Shown: positions 1-5,383 of the stretch, in pieces
Position numbering within the stretch: the stretch's first letter is position 1
Layout: each line of letters starts with the position of its first letter
Source: Dehalococcoidia bacterium
GTDB taxonomy: Bacteria; Chloroflexota; Dehalococcoidia; Dehalococcoidales; Fen-1064
Direction: 5' to 3'
NCBI GenBank assembly: GCA_011192055.1
Contig: DUES01000227.1
Span: forward strand, 1-6,531
DNA length: 6,531 bases
Notes under the pieces: model-generated
What the model was told of the DNA's origin: nothing
The model's input: the letters and a program-made list of their open reading frames with translations, nothing else
Databases searched by the model: none
Program-made: the position numbers and the translations under genes

Positions 1-368
1 ATATCGGCACCAAGCTCTTTTGCTCTTTGCAGCAGTGCACCGAATTTAACGTATTGATTGCACCGGATACACGGGTTCGGGGTACGGCCCAGGCTGTATT
101 CCGTGCAGAAATCTGAAATCACGGTACGGGCAAAGACATCACGGAAATTCGAAACATAGAGCCGGATGCCCAGTTTGTGTGCCACCCTTTGTGCGTCCAC
201 AGTAGCATCAATCCCGCAGCAGCCACCGAAACGGTGTGTCTCTTCAGCCTTTTCACCGGTAGTATGGACGTGCATCGTAATCCCGATAACCTCGTGGCCT
301 TCTTCCTGGAGAAGGGCTGCGGCTACCGAGGAATCCACACCGCCGCTCATTGCAACTACTACTCTCAC
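1..368 (-). CDS. mnmA: tRNA-specific 2-thiouridylase MnmA, N-terminal part (gene cut by window edge)
   Basis: MnmA places sulfur on C2 of the wobble uridine (U34) of Lys, Glu and Gln tRNAs in the cytoplasm, using ATP to adenylate the base and a sulfur-relay or iron-sulfur donor. The reverse strand encodes 122 codons starting at GTG (366-368), with an AGGAG ribosome binding site four bases upstream. The ATP-pyrophosphatase P-loop SGGVDSS is at residues 8-14, and [11 protein letters not shown] at residues 94-104 is the family signature. It carries two cysteines, C100 and C103; C103 aligns with the conserved active-site cysteine. The second half (later conserved cysteine and the tRNA-binding and beta-barrel regions) lies outside the window. 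The gene follows the UPF0280 gene on the same strand after 42 bases, so the two are probably co-transcribed. Identification is secure; only the start codon choice is inferred. Confidence 0.95.
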   Translation of the reverse strand, partial: MRVVVAMSGGVDSSVAAALLQEEGHEVIGITMHVHTTGEKAEETHRFGGCCGIDATVDAQRVAHKLGIRLYVSNFRDVFARTVISDFCTEYSLGRTPNPCIRCNQYVKFGALLQRAKELGAD

Positions 369-410
369 CTGACTCCTGTACCCGTACCGGTTTTCCGACA
401 GGTACCACCC

Positions 411-1133
411 TTACACTTTTACCAGACTTATCTTACCCCAGAGTGCCATCCTGTCATCCTTGATGATGGCCACTCCACTTAATCCCTCAATCCCCCGTGC
501 AAATGCTGTTCCACTGTCAATATCAGCTTTTTCCCTGATAATGTTTCCTATTGCCGTTGCTGCAGCGTCAGCGAGGGCAGTACAGGCGGAAAGCACGATG
601 ACTGCATCGGCCGAGCCGAAACTGAGAGAATGCCCTATAGTCCCGGAAGAAGTACAGATGCCCAGTGGTGTCTCACCTGCTTTTATCTCCAGGGCGATAC
701 GCCCGTCAAACGGCGGTTTTCCCGTGTAAATACCAACACGTCTTTTTTTCAGGCTCTTGAGGAATATGTCGCCTCCATTTTCAACCAGTACTTCCGGAGA
801 GAGATTGAGCAGCTCTCTGCCGACTTTCTCGGCAATAGCTCCGGCCACTGCCGCCATCGGGCCGACTCCCACCTTCTCACCGGCTGCTGCCATTTCCCGG
901 ACTATATCGGGAGCATCGTCTACAACCGGGAACGGTTGTAAAGCAGCAGCGAACCCGGGATGGTGACGGATATAGTCCTCGAGAAAGGCACGTTGCCGGG
1001 TAACAACATCCCGGGCCTTTGCCGTGAGGTCATGCTTTGCCCGTATATACAGGTCGGTCTCCTTAACTACTACATTGAAGGAGACCAGGTCTTTATCTTC
1101 CGACCACAGTCTGTAGAACCTTGGCTCATACAT
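411..1133 (-). CDS. UPF0280 family protein (ApbE-related, function unknown)
   Basis: This 240-residue protein resembles UPF0280 (COG2122), a family related to ApbE flavin transferases but without an established reaction. It opens with the family-typical MYEPRFYR, followed by VVVKETDLYI at residues 21-30. Glycine-rich blocks then follow: VGVGPMAAVAGAIAE (88-102), VENGGDIFLK (117-126) and ICTSSGTIGHSLSFGSADAV (159-178). The second and third recall the nucleotide and metal-binding regions of ApbE. No signal peptide or lipobox is visible, so it should be cytoplasmic, unlike lipoprotein ApbE. Start is ATG at 1131-1133, fixed by the conserved N-terminus; no clear Shine-Dalgarno precedes it, and a hairpin sits just upstream. 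Length looks normal for the family. The neighbour downstream is mnmA. Flavin binding or transfer is an inference from the superfamily only. Confidence 0.85.
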   Translation of the reverse strand: MYEPRFYRLWSEDKDLVSFNVVVKETDLYIRAKHDLTAKARDVVTRQRAFLEDYIRHHPGFAAALQPFPVVDDAPDIVREMAAAGEKVGVGPMAAVAGAIAEKVGRELLNLSPEVLVENGGDIFLKSLKKRRVGIYTGKPPFDGRIALEIKAGETPLGICTSSGTIGHSLSFGSADAVIVLSACTALADAAATAIGNIIREKADIDSGTAFARGIEGLSGVAIIKDDRMALWGKISLVKV

Positions 1134-1145
1134 GGTTAGAAACCC

Positions 1146-1191
1146 GCCACAGGTCGGTCAAGGCCGAACGTAGCAGCATGACCGGTGTGGC
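1146..1191. other. Imperfect hairpin between the DinB and UPF0280 genes
   Basis: GCCACA (1146-1151) pairs with TGTGGC (1186-1191), and CGGTCA (1155-1160) with TGACCG (1179-1184), leaving a small asymmetric internal loop and an 18-base end loop. The structure fills most of the gap between the DinB stop and the UPF0280 start on the minus strand. Neither side has a run of T that would make a standard terminator. It may be an intercistronic processing or attenuation structure; its role is unknown. Confidence 0.4.
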
Positions 1192-1198
1192 ATAAAAA

Positions 1199-1720
1199 CT
1201 AGGGTGCCGCGGTATCCACGAAACCGCGTCGTTGCCCGCGAAGGTAATCTATCTGTCCTGCGTGAAGGGCTATTTCCGTAGCAATCCGACTCAGCACACT
1301 CCCGATTGTGTCCGGTGGACGGTCAGGTCTGACCAGTTCCAGCATTTTTTCGGGAGGCAGTTGTTCAAGATACGCTATGGTACTTTCGTGAACGGCACTG
1401 GCATAAGCCCGGAGAAGCTCGGGTTTCGGCGCTGTCCAGGCATTCAGCTGTTCGACCGTATATCCGTAACCGGACTCATCGGGAGGAGTGCCCAGCTTTT
1501 CCGGCCAGCCACCCTCATCATAAATCCGTGGTTTTCGCTGGATAACCCTGTTAATGAAGAAGTCTTCTACCTGGGCAAGGTGCCACAGTATAAAGGCAAT
1601 CGAGTTGCACTCACTGGTTGGTTGCCAGGCAATATCTTCATGGGTCAGGCCTTCAAGGGCGCGTTCAATGTAACCGTAGCTTTGATTAAGAGAAGCCGAT
1701 ATTATTTCCTTAGCATCCAT
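1199..1720 (-). CDS. DinB superfamily protein (putative metal-dependent, four-helix bundle)
   Basis: A 173-residue protein of the DinB/DUF664 superfamily: cytoplasmic four-helix bundles that usually bind a divalent metal and, where known, act as thiol-dependent transferases or hydrolases. The first helix pair carries SIAFILWHLAQVEDF (40-54), with H47 as the expected first metal ligand. The last helix carries ATEIALHAGQIDYLRG (147-162), where H153 and the HAGQxDYLRG signature are typical. The position four before H153 is E149 rather than the His seen in many members; E here also occurs in DUF664-type proteins as I recall them. The ATG start has an AAGGGGG ribosome binding site about six bases upstream, and a consensus promoter lies 48-76 bases before it. 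The substrate cannot be told from sequence; a role in DNA damage should not be inferred from the name. Confidence 0.85.
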   Translation of the reverse strand: MDAKEIISASLNQSYGYIERALEGLTHEDIAWQPTSECNSIAFILWHLAQVEDFFINRVIQRKPRIYDEGGWPEKLGTPPDESGYGYTVEQLNAWTAPKPELLRAYASAVHESTIAYLEQLPPEKMLELVRPDRPPDTIGSVLSRIATEIALHAGQIDYLRGQRRGFVDTAAP

Positions 1721-1767
1721 AAGCTAACCCCCTTCCAATAGACCGAAGAGATTTCGTAGTTTATGAT

Positions 1768-1796
1768 ATTCTACGTTCATGCCCGGGGACTGTCAA
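1768..1796 (-). promoter_or_regulatory. Sigma-70-type promoter of the DinB gene
   Basis: On the minus strand there is a perfect -35 box TTGACA (1791-1796), a 17-base spacer and a -10 box TAGAAT (1768-1773, five of six consensus bases). Transcription would start near 1761, giving a leader of about 40 bases before the DinB start codon at 1720. This is the best-matching promoter in the window. It may also drive UPF0280 and mnmA downstream, since no clear terminator separates them. Confidence 0.75.
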
Positions 1797-1810
1797 CGTT
1801 TACTAACTCA

Positions 1811-1829
1811 TGTATCCGGGTGTGATACA
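1811..1829. terminator. Small hairpin after nfeD, possible weak terminator
   Basis: TGTATC (1811-1816) and GATACA (1824-1829) form a six-base stem with a seven-base loop, 18 bases beyond the nfeD stop codon on the minus strand. No T-run follows in that direction, so it would be a poor intrinsic terminator. It lies between nfeD and the DinB promoter, which is where a terminator would be expected. The call rests on position more than strength. Confidence 0.25.
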
Positions 1830-1846
1830 GTCCGGGTTGATTCCAA

Positions 1847-2242
1847 TTATCTGATTTCACGTACGGTCAACCTCAGCCCTTTCTGTTTGACAACAACCAC
1901 TTGCCGACCGGATTTCAGTTCACCGTCCTCTGCTTCCGCAGCCCACAATTCACCCCGTATTTTCACTTCCCCCGAAGGATTCAGCCGGCCTATCACTTCA
2001 CCGCGGGTACCGATCATGTCTGCCAGACCCGGCACAGGCTTCACACGCAGGGCAGCGGCTGCTTTCTTGTAGGTATACACGTTCCAGATAGTCAGGGCAA
2101 TCGATGCCGGTATCAGTACCCATACCGGTAGATTAATATTCAGTTGAGGAAAACCCCAGAGAATGATAGCCGTAAGCCCGGCCTGTTCCAGCAGGCTGGT
2201 GAAGATTCTCCAGATAAGAAGACCTGTAGTCGGACTGCTCAC
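1847..2242 (-). CDS. NfeD-like short membrane protein with C-terminal OB-fold domain
   Basis: A 131-residue protein of the short NfeD type. Two hydrophobic segments (about residues 7-31 and 37-57) are followed by a soluble domain at 74-131. That domain contains MIGTRGEVIGRLNPSGEVK (76-94), GELWAAEAEDGELKSG (97-112) and VVVVKQKGLRLTVREI (115-130), the usual pattern of the NfeD C-terminal OB-fold. Short NfeD proteins normally sit beside a stomatin/SPFH-family gene and are thought to act with it in membrane organisation; no such partner is in the window, and the N-terminal protease domain of long NfeD is absent. Start is GTG at 2240-2242, with AAGGGA upstream; the overlapping ATG at 2242-2244 runs straight into a stop. 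It has its own probable promoter and is transcribed divergently from gatC. Confidence 0.8.
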   Translation of the reverse strand: MSSPTTGLLIWRIFTSLLEQAGLTAIILWGFPQLNINLPVWVLIPASIALTIWNVYTYKKAAAALRVKPVPGLADMIGTRGEVIGRLNPSGEVKIRGELWAAEAEDGELKSGRQVVVVKQKGLRLTVREIR

Positions 2243-2308
2243 ATTCTTCCCTTAACAATCGAACAGGATATTTAGATACCGGACCTGTACCGGCGATATC
2301 GTAATTAG

Positions 2309-2338
2309 ATTATAGCAGGCTGTACGAGGTGATGTCGG
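2309..2338 (-). promoter_or_regulatory. Probable nfeD promoter with extended -10
   Basis: Read on the minus strand, TATAAT (2309-2314) is preceded by TGC, giving an extended -10 element TGCTATAAT. A weaker -35 candidate CCGACA (2333-2338, four of six) lies 18 bases upstream. Transcription would begin near 2302, about 60 bases before the nfeD GTG start. It faces away from the gatC promoter across a shared control region. Confidence 0.55.
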
Positions 2339-2372
2339 TATCGGGCCTGAATTGCAGGTCTTGAAATCAGGG

Positions 2373-2381
2373 TGTTATAAT
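2373..2381 (+). promoter_or_regulatory. Extended -10 promoter of the gatC operon
   Basis: TGTTATAAT is a full extended -10 element (TG, one base, TATAAT). The -35 region is poor (TTGCAG at 2352-2357, 18-base spacer), which extended -10 promoters tolerate. The expected start near 2388 leaves a leader of about 32 bases before the gatC ATG, which holds the GAGG ribosome binding site at 2410-2413. Confidence 0.55.
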
Positions 2382-2419
2382 TGGACAACTTTTATGTTTA
2401 CTATAATACGAGGTTCATT

Positions 2420-2707
2420 ATGAAGTTGTCACGTGAGGAAGTACTGCACATTGCCCGTCTGGCACGGCTGGGCGTAAGTGACGAAGAGGTAGAGAAAGCC
2501 AGGGAACAACTCTCCAATATCCTGGAGAATTTTGAGGTCCTGCAGGCAGTTGACACCACTGATGTTCCCCCGACGGCACAGTCGATTAACCTGAGCAATG
2601 TACTCAGGGAAGACGAGGAATGTGATTCTTTGTCGCAGGAGGAGATACTGGCTAACGCCCCGCAGCAGGAGGAGAACTTCTTCAAGGTGCGGGCTGTACT
2701 CGAGTAA
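2420..2707 (+). CDS. gatC: Asp-tRNA(Asn)/Glu-tRNA(Gln) amidotransferase subunit GatC
   Basis: GatC is the small subunit of the GatCAB complex, which turns misacylated Glu-tRNA(Gln) or Asp-tRNA(Asn) into Gln-tRNA(Gln) or Asn-tRNA(Asn) in the cytoplasm. It wraps between GatA and GatB and stabilises them. The 95-residue protein matches the family in length and layout: LSREEVLHIARLARL at residues 3-17, a helical stretch with LSNILENFEVLQAVDT (31-46), then LREDE (62-66) and NAPQQEENFFKVRAVLE (79-95). Most members have a proline soon after FFKV; here it is RAV. Start is ATG at 2420 with GAGG six bases upstream and the expected N-terminus; an upstream in-frame TTG at 2381 lies at the promoter and is unlikely. 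The stop codon overlaps the start of the next, broken gene by one base. Confidence 0.95.
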   Translation: MKLSREEVLHIARLARLGVSDEEVEKAREQLSNILENFEVLQAVDTTDVPPTAQSINLSNVLREDEECDSLSQEEILANAPQQEENFFKVRAVLE

Positions 2708-3036
2708 TGAGTGACGGAAAGCTGTACCGGAAGGGTCTCTACCTGGAGTACCTGGCCGTTGGCTGCAATACTGCTGAGGCAGTCGCTTCGATAGCGCTTG
2801 GCGGGATTGCCGGCAGCATTGCCTTGGTGGGGTTTGGAATTGACAGTATCGTGGAGACGCTGTCCGGATTTATACTGATATGGTGACTAAGGAAACGTAA
2901 TCCTTGCTTAATTACCTGTAGCACTAATTCACAGCAGGGGGCAGGCGCAATCAATACCGCATTCCTTTTCCGTGAGGGATGGGAAGGCTGGAGAGAGATT
3001 AACGGGGAGGAGTCATATATTGACTACCAATCGTGA
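2707..3036 (+). pseudogene. Decayed cation diffusion facilitator (CDF) transporter gene between gatC and gatA
   Basis: An ATG overlapping the last base of the gatC stop opens a 59-codon frame ending at TGA (2884-2886). Its product resembles the first third of short CDF-type cation transporters: LYRKGLYLEYLAVG, then an AGSIALVGFGIDSIVE block and a hydrophobic LSGFILIW, where intact relatives continue with WR and four more membrane segments. Past the TGA the same frame stays open for 49 codons to TGA at 3034-3036 and includes [17 protein letters not shown] (about 2962-3012), which looks like the usual C-terminal tail of such transporters. The simplest reading is an internal deletion of the middle plus a nonsense codon. 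Alternatively the 59-residue frame could still be made as a small membrane protein, translationally coupled to gatC. The family match of the N-terminal part is good; that of the tail is moderate. Confidence 0.7.
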
Positions 3037-4486
3037 TAATTTAACAGTACACGAAGCGCAGCGTTTACTCAAGGATAGGCGGTTTTCCTCGGTTGAACTG
3101 ACCAATGCCTTTCTTAATCGTATACGTCACCTGGACGAAAGGATTGGCGCTGTGGTTACTACCACTGAAGAACTTGCCCTCAAGCAGGCGGAGGAGGCGG
3201 ATAAACGCATCGCTGCCGGTGATTCCGGTCCACTTGACGGAATCCCGGTACTTGTCAAGGACAATATGTGTACCAGGGGTGTTCGTACTACCTGCTCCTC
3301 GAAGATGCTGGAAAACTTCGTACCACCGTACAATGCTACCGTAGTTGAGAAACTTATCGATAGCGGTGCCGTTATTATTGGCAAAGCCAACATGGACGAA
3401 TTTGCCATGGGTTCCTCAACCGAGCATTCAGCCCTGTTTACCACCCATAATCCCTGGGACCTGTCCCGTGTACCGGGGGGAAGCAGCGGAGGCTCTGCTG
3501 CTGCTGTAGCTGCGGCAGAAACAATGTATGCTCTGGGTTCGGATACCGGTGGCAGCATCCGACAGCCTGCCGGGTTCTGCAGTGTTACCGGGCTGAAACC
3601 TACCTATGGCAGGGTGAGTCGATACGGACTGGTTGCTTTTGCCAGCTCGCTGGACCAGATTGGTCCGCTGACCCAGGACGCTACCGACTGTGCCCTGGTT
3701 ATGAATACTATCGCCGGATACGATAAACGCGACTCCACTTCTGCGCCCGAACCCGTGCCCGACTACATGCAATGCCTGAAAGATGATACCAAAGGAATGA
3801 AAATCGGTATTCCGAAGGAGTATTTCGTCGAAGGAATGCAGCCGGAGGTTGAGGAAGCGATAAAAGCGGCAATAGGAAAGCTGGAAGAACTGGGAGCTGC
3901 TATCGAATGGGAGGTCTCCTTACCTCACACGCGGCACGCCCTGGCGGTATATTATATAATTGCGCCTTCAGAGGCATCGGCGAACCTGGCACGCTATGAC
4001 GGTACCAAGTACGGTTTCCGCTACCAGGAAGGCGAGAACATGTGGGATACAATGGAGAAGACCCGCCAGTACGGGTTTGGTGACGAGGTGAAACGCCGCA
4101 TCATGCTCGGTACCTACGCCCTTTCTGCCGGTTACTATGATGCCTACTACCTCAAGGCACAAAAGGTGCGTACCCTGATACGGCGGGAGTTTGACGAGGC
4201 ATTCGAGAAATATGATGCCCTGGTCACTCCCACATCACCCACGGTACCCTTCAAGATAGGGGAAAAACTGGACGACCCCATGCAGATGTACCTTTCGGAC
4301 GTCTGCACACTGCCGATAAACATTGCCGGCCTGCCTGCGATATCAATACCGGCGGGGTTTGCCGGTGGGCTCCCCATAGGTCTGCAGATAATCGCCAGAC
4401 CATTCGCCGAAGAGACCATCCTCAGGATTGCCCATGCATACCAGCAGGCAACGGACTGGCACACGAAGAGACCGAGGTTTGTTTAG
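3020..4486 (+). CDS. gatA: Asp-tRNA(Asn)/Glu-tRNA(Gln) amidotransferase subunit GatA
   Basis: GatA is the glutaminase subunit of GatCAB: it releases ammonia from glutamine and passes it to GatB for amidation of the misacylated tRNA. It belongs to the amidase-signature family. With the TTG start at 3020 the protein has 488 residues, the normal size. The Ser-cisSer-Lys catalytic set is present: K80 in PVLVKDN, S155 in [11 protein letters not shown], and S179 in [11 protein letters not shown]. The C-terminal region holds [15 protein letters not shown] followed by GLPIGLQII, also typical. I prefer TTG 3020 because a strong GGGGAGGAG site (3004-3012) ends seven bases before it and the product then begins close to the usual LTVHEA. 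A GTG at 2972 would add 16 residues without homology or ribosome binding site. gatC is upstream; gatB is not adjacent and must lie elsewhere. No frameshift or missing key residue is seen. Confidence 0.96.
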   Translation: MTTNRDNLTVHEAQRLLKDRRFSSVELTNAFLNRIRHLDERIGAVVTTTEELALKQAEEADKRIAAGDSGPLDGIPVLVKDNMCTRGVRTTCSSKMLENFVPPYNATVVEKLIDSGAVIIGKANMDEFAMGSSTEHSALFTTHNPWDLSRVPGGSSGGSAAAVAAAETMYALGSDTGGSIRQPAGFCSVTGLKPTYGRVSRYGLVAFASSLDQIGPLTQDATDCALVMNTIAGYDKRDSTSAPEPVPDYMQCLKDDTKGMKIGIPKEYFVEGMQPEVEEAIKAAIGKLEELGAAIEWEVSLPHTRHALAVYYIIAPSEASANLARYDGTKYGFRYQEGENMWDTMEKTRQYGFGDEVKRRIMLGTYALSAGYYDAYYLKAQKVRTLIRREFDEAFEKYDALVTPTSPTVPFKIGEKLDDPMQMYLSDVCTLPINIAGLPAISIPAGFAGGLPIGLQIIARPFAEETILRIAHAYQQATDWHTKRPRFV

Positions 4487-4520
4487 GGAGGTATTGGAAA
4501 GTTATTGATACTAATAACAG

Positions 4521-4601
4521 GAGGAGACAAGGGGGACACCCCCTTGCACCCCCGTTCCAGAGGGAGTGCCCATCAGAATGGGCGGTGCCCCTGGACTCCC
4601 C
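4521..4601. repeat. GC-rich double-hairpin intergenic element, probable dispersed repeat
   Basis: Two hairpins stand side by side. CAAGGGGG (4528-4535) and CCCCCTTG (4539-4546) form a perfect eight-base stem with a three-base loop. Then TCCAG-A-GGG (4556-4564) pairs with CCCCTGGA (4588-4595), leaving one bulged A, and encloses GCCCAT (4568-4573) paired with ATGGGC (4578-4583) around a CAGA loop. The composition contrasts with the AT-richer sequence on both sides. Read on the minus strand, its order (GGGGAGTCCAGGGG..., then GGGTGCAAGGGGGTGTCCC) recalls short palindromic repeats that I remember from Dehalococcoidia and some Firmicutes, but only one copy is visible here. It has no coding capacity. 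It might also help end gatA transcription, though no T-run follows. Confidence 0.5.
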
Positions 4602-4643
4602 AAAAGGTGATAAGGGGATAGAGTGGAAGTTTAAAGAAAACCT

Positions 4644-4682
4644 GGGGAAGCGCAGTATCTCTAACTGATAATATCCTTCCCC
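4644..4682. terminator. Inverted repeat downstream of gatA, possible weak terminator
   Basis: GGGGAAG (4644-4650) and CTTCCCC (4676-4682) form a seven-base stem around a 25-base loop, which itself contains TATC/GATA pairing. Only three T residues follow on the plus strand. Apart from this, the hairpin repeat and the promoter region of the next gene, the 297 bases between gatA and the nitroreductase gene show no open frame with a ribosome binding site, no tRNA and no riboswitch that I recognise. Confidence 0.25.
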
Positions 4683-4721
4683 TTTGATAAGATGAACTGG
4701 ATTTGGTAATTAAATTTGCTT

Positions 4722-4727
4722 TATAAT
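4722..4727 (+). promoter_or_regulatory. Candidate -10 box for the nitroreductase gene
   Basis: A perfect TATAAT lies in an AT-rich stretch, about 57 bases before the start codon. No good -35 box sits at 16-18 bases; TTGGTA (4703-4708) is too close. Position and AT-richness support a promoter, but the evidence is only a hexamer. Confidence 0.35.
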
Positions 4728-4783
4728 GACTCCACTCCAGTATTACAGCAATTCATAGAAGTAAGAAAGTAAAGGAGAGGTGA

Positions 4784-5335
4784 ATGATTAGAGATCTGGT
4801 ATTACAAAACAGGAGCTATCGTCGATTCTACCAGGATGTCAGCATAGACACTGAGACCATGAGAGAGTTTGTTGACCTGGCCAGGCTGTGTCCATCGGCG
4901 GCCAACAGACAGGCGCTTAAATACATAATCTCCAATGACCCTGAGACGAATGCAAAGATATATCCGCATGTACGTATAGACAATAACCCTCCCGAAGGAG
5001 AACGGCCGTCTGCATATGTCATAATCCTTGAAGATACGGAGATAGGCCTTATCCTGGCCTGTGACTATGGTATTGTAGCCCAGACAATTCACCTTGCCGC
5101 AGTAGAGAAAGGTTTTGGCGGCTGTATGATTGGTAATATCATCAGGGATGACCTCCGGAAAGCCCTTGATATACCGGAAAAGTACAATATACTGCTGATA
5201 CTTGCCCTTGGTAAACCAATAGAGACAATGGTAATTGAGGACCAAAGCAAGGTCGGGGTTGGTCAGCAGTGGTGGGACAAGGACAGGGTACGTCATGTCC
5301 CCAAGCGCCCCCTGGATGAAGTCCTTCTGACTTAA
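4784..5335 (+). CDS. Nitroreductase family protein (FMN-dependent oxidoreductase)
   Basis: A 183-residue cytoplasmic flavoprotein of the nitroreductase family, which binds FMN at a dimer interface and passes electrons from NAD(P)H or another donor to varied acceptors. NRSYRRF (residues 9-15) is the usual phosphate-contacting N-terminal motif. PSAANRQ (37-43) matches the second FMN-binding stretch. DYGIVAQTIHLAAVEKGFGGCMIG (94-117) and LALGKP (140-145) complete the fold. Compared with classic NfsB-type enzymes (about 217 residues) it is short between the second and third motifs. A substrate cannot be assigned; many such proteins in anaerobes are uncharacterised. Start is ATG with AGGAG (4773-4777) six bases upstream. 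It lies alone between the repeat region and the small gene downstream, 48 bases before that gene's first possible start. Confidence 0.88.
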   Translation: MIRDLVLQNRSYRRFYQDVSIDTETMREFVDLARLCPSAANRQALKYIISNDPETNAKIYPHVRIDNNPPEGERPSAYVIILEDTEIGLILACDYGIVAQTIHLAAVEKGFGGCMIGNIIRDDLRKALDIPEKYNILLILALGKPIETMVIEDQSKVGVGQQWWDKDRVRHVPKRPLDEVLLT

Positions 5336-5383
5336 TCCGGGACAGCACTACTGTGGCTGACATACTACCGCAATGGTGCTGTA

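Noticed and set aside
375..402. Inverted repeat CCTGT/ACAGG around the mnmA ribosome binding site
   Set aside because: Only five plus three pairs with a seven-base bulge; too weak to claim a translational switch, although it partly covers the AGGAG.
1232..1741. Long plus-strand open frame opposite the DinB gene
   Set aside because: It mirrors the DinB coding sequence, has no recognisable domain, and the minus-strand frame has motifs, a ribosome binding site and a promoter.
2402..2407. Second TATAAT just before gatC
   Set aside because: It would start transcription only a few bases before the ATG, leaving no room for the GAGG site; the upstream extended -10 at 2373-2381 fits better.
2381..2419. 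Extension of gatC to an upstream in-frame TTG at 2381
   Set aside because: It begins at the promoter -10 region, has no ribosome binding site, and adds residues not found in GatC proteins; the ATG at 2420 has GAGG at good spacing.
2972..3019. gatA start at GTG 2972
   Set aside because: The added 16 residues match nothing in GatA and there is no ribosome binding site; the strong one points to TTG 3020.
3949..3961. AT-rich TATA-like run inside gatA
   Set aside because: It lies in well-conserved coding sequence far from any downstream gene; a promoter there has no target.
4802..5296. Minus-strand open frame opposite the nitroreductase gene
   Set aside because: Shadow of the nitroreductase coding sequence, with no recognisable protein pattern.
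5342..5382. Inverted repeat ACAGCAC/GTGCTGT just before the small gene's ribosome binding site
   Set aside because: Seven pairs around a 27-base loop with little inner pairing; not enough to call a terminator or regulatory element.
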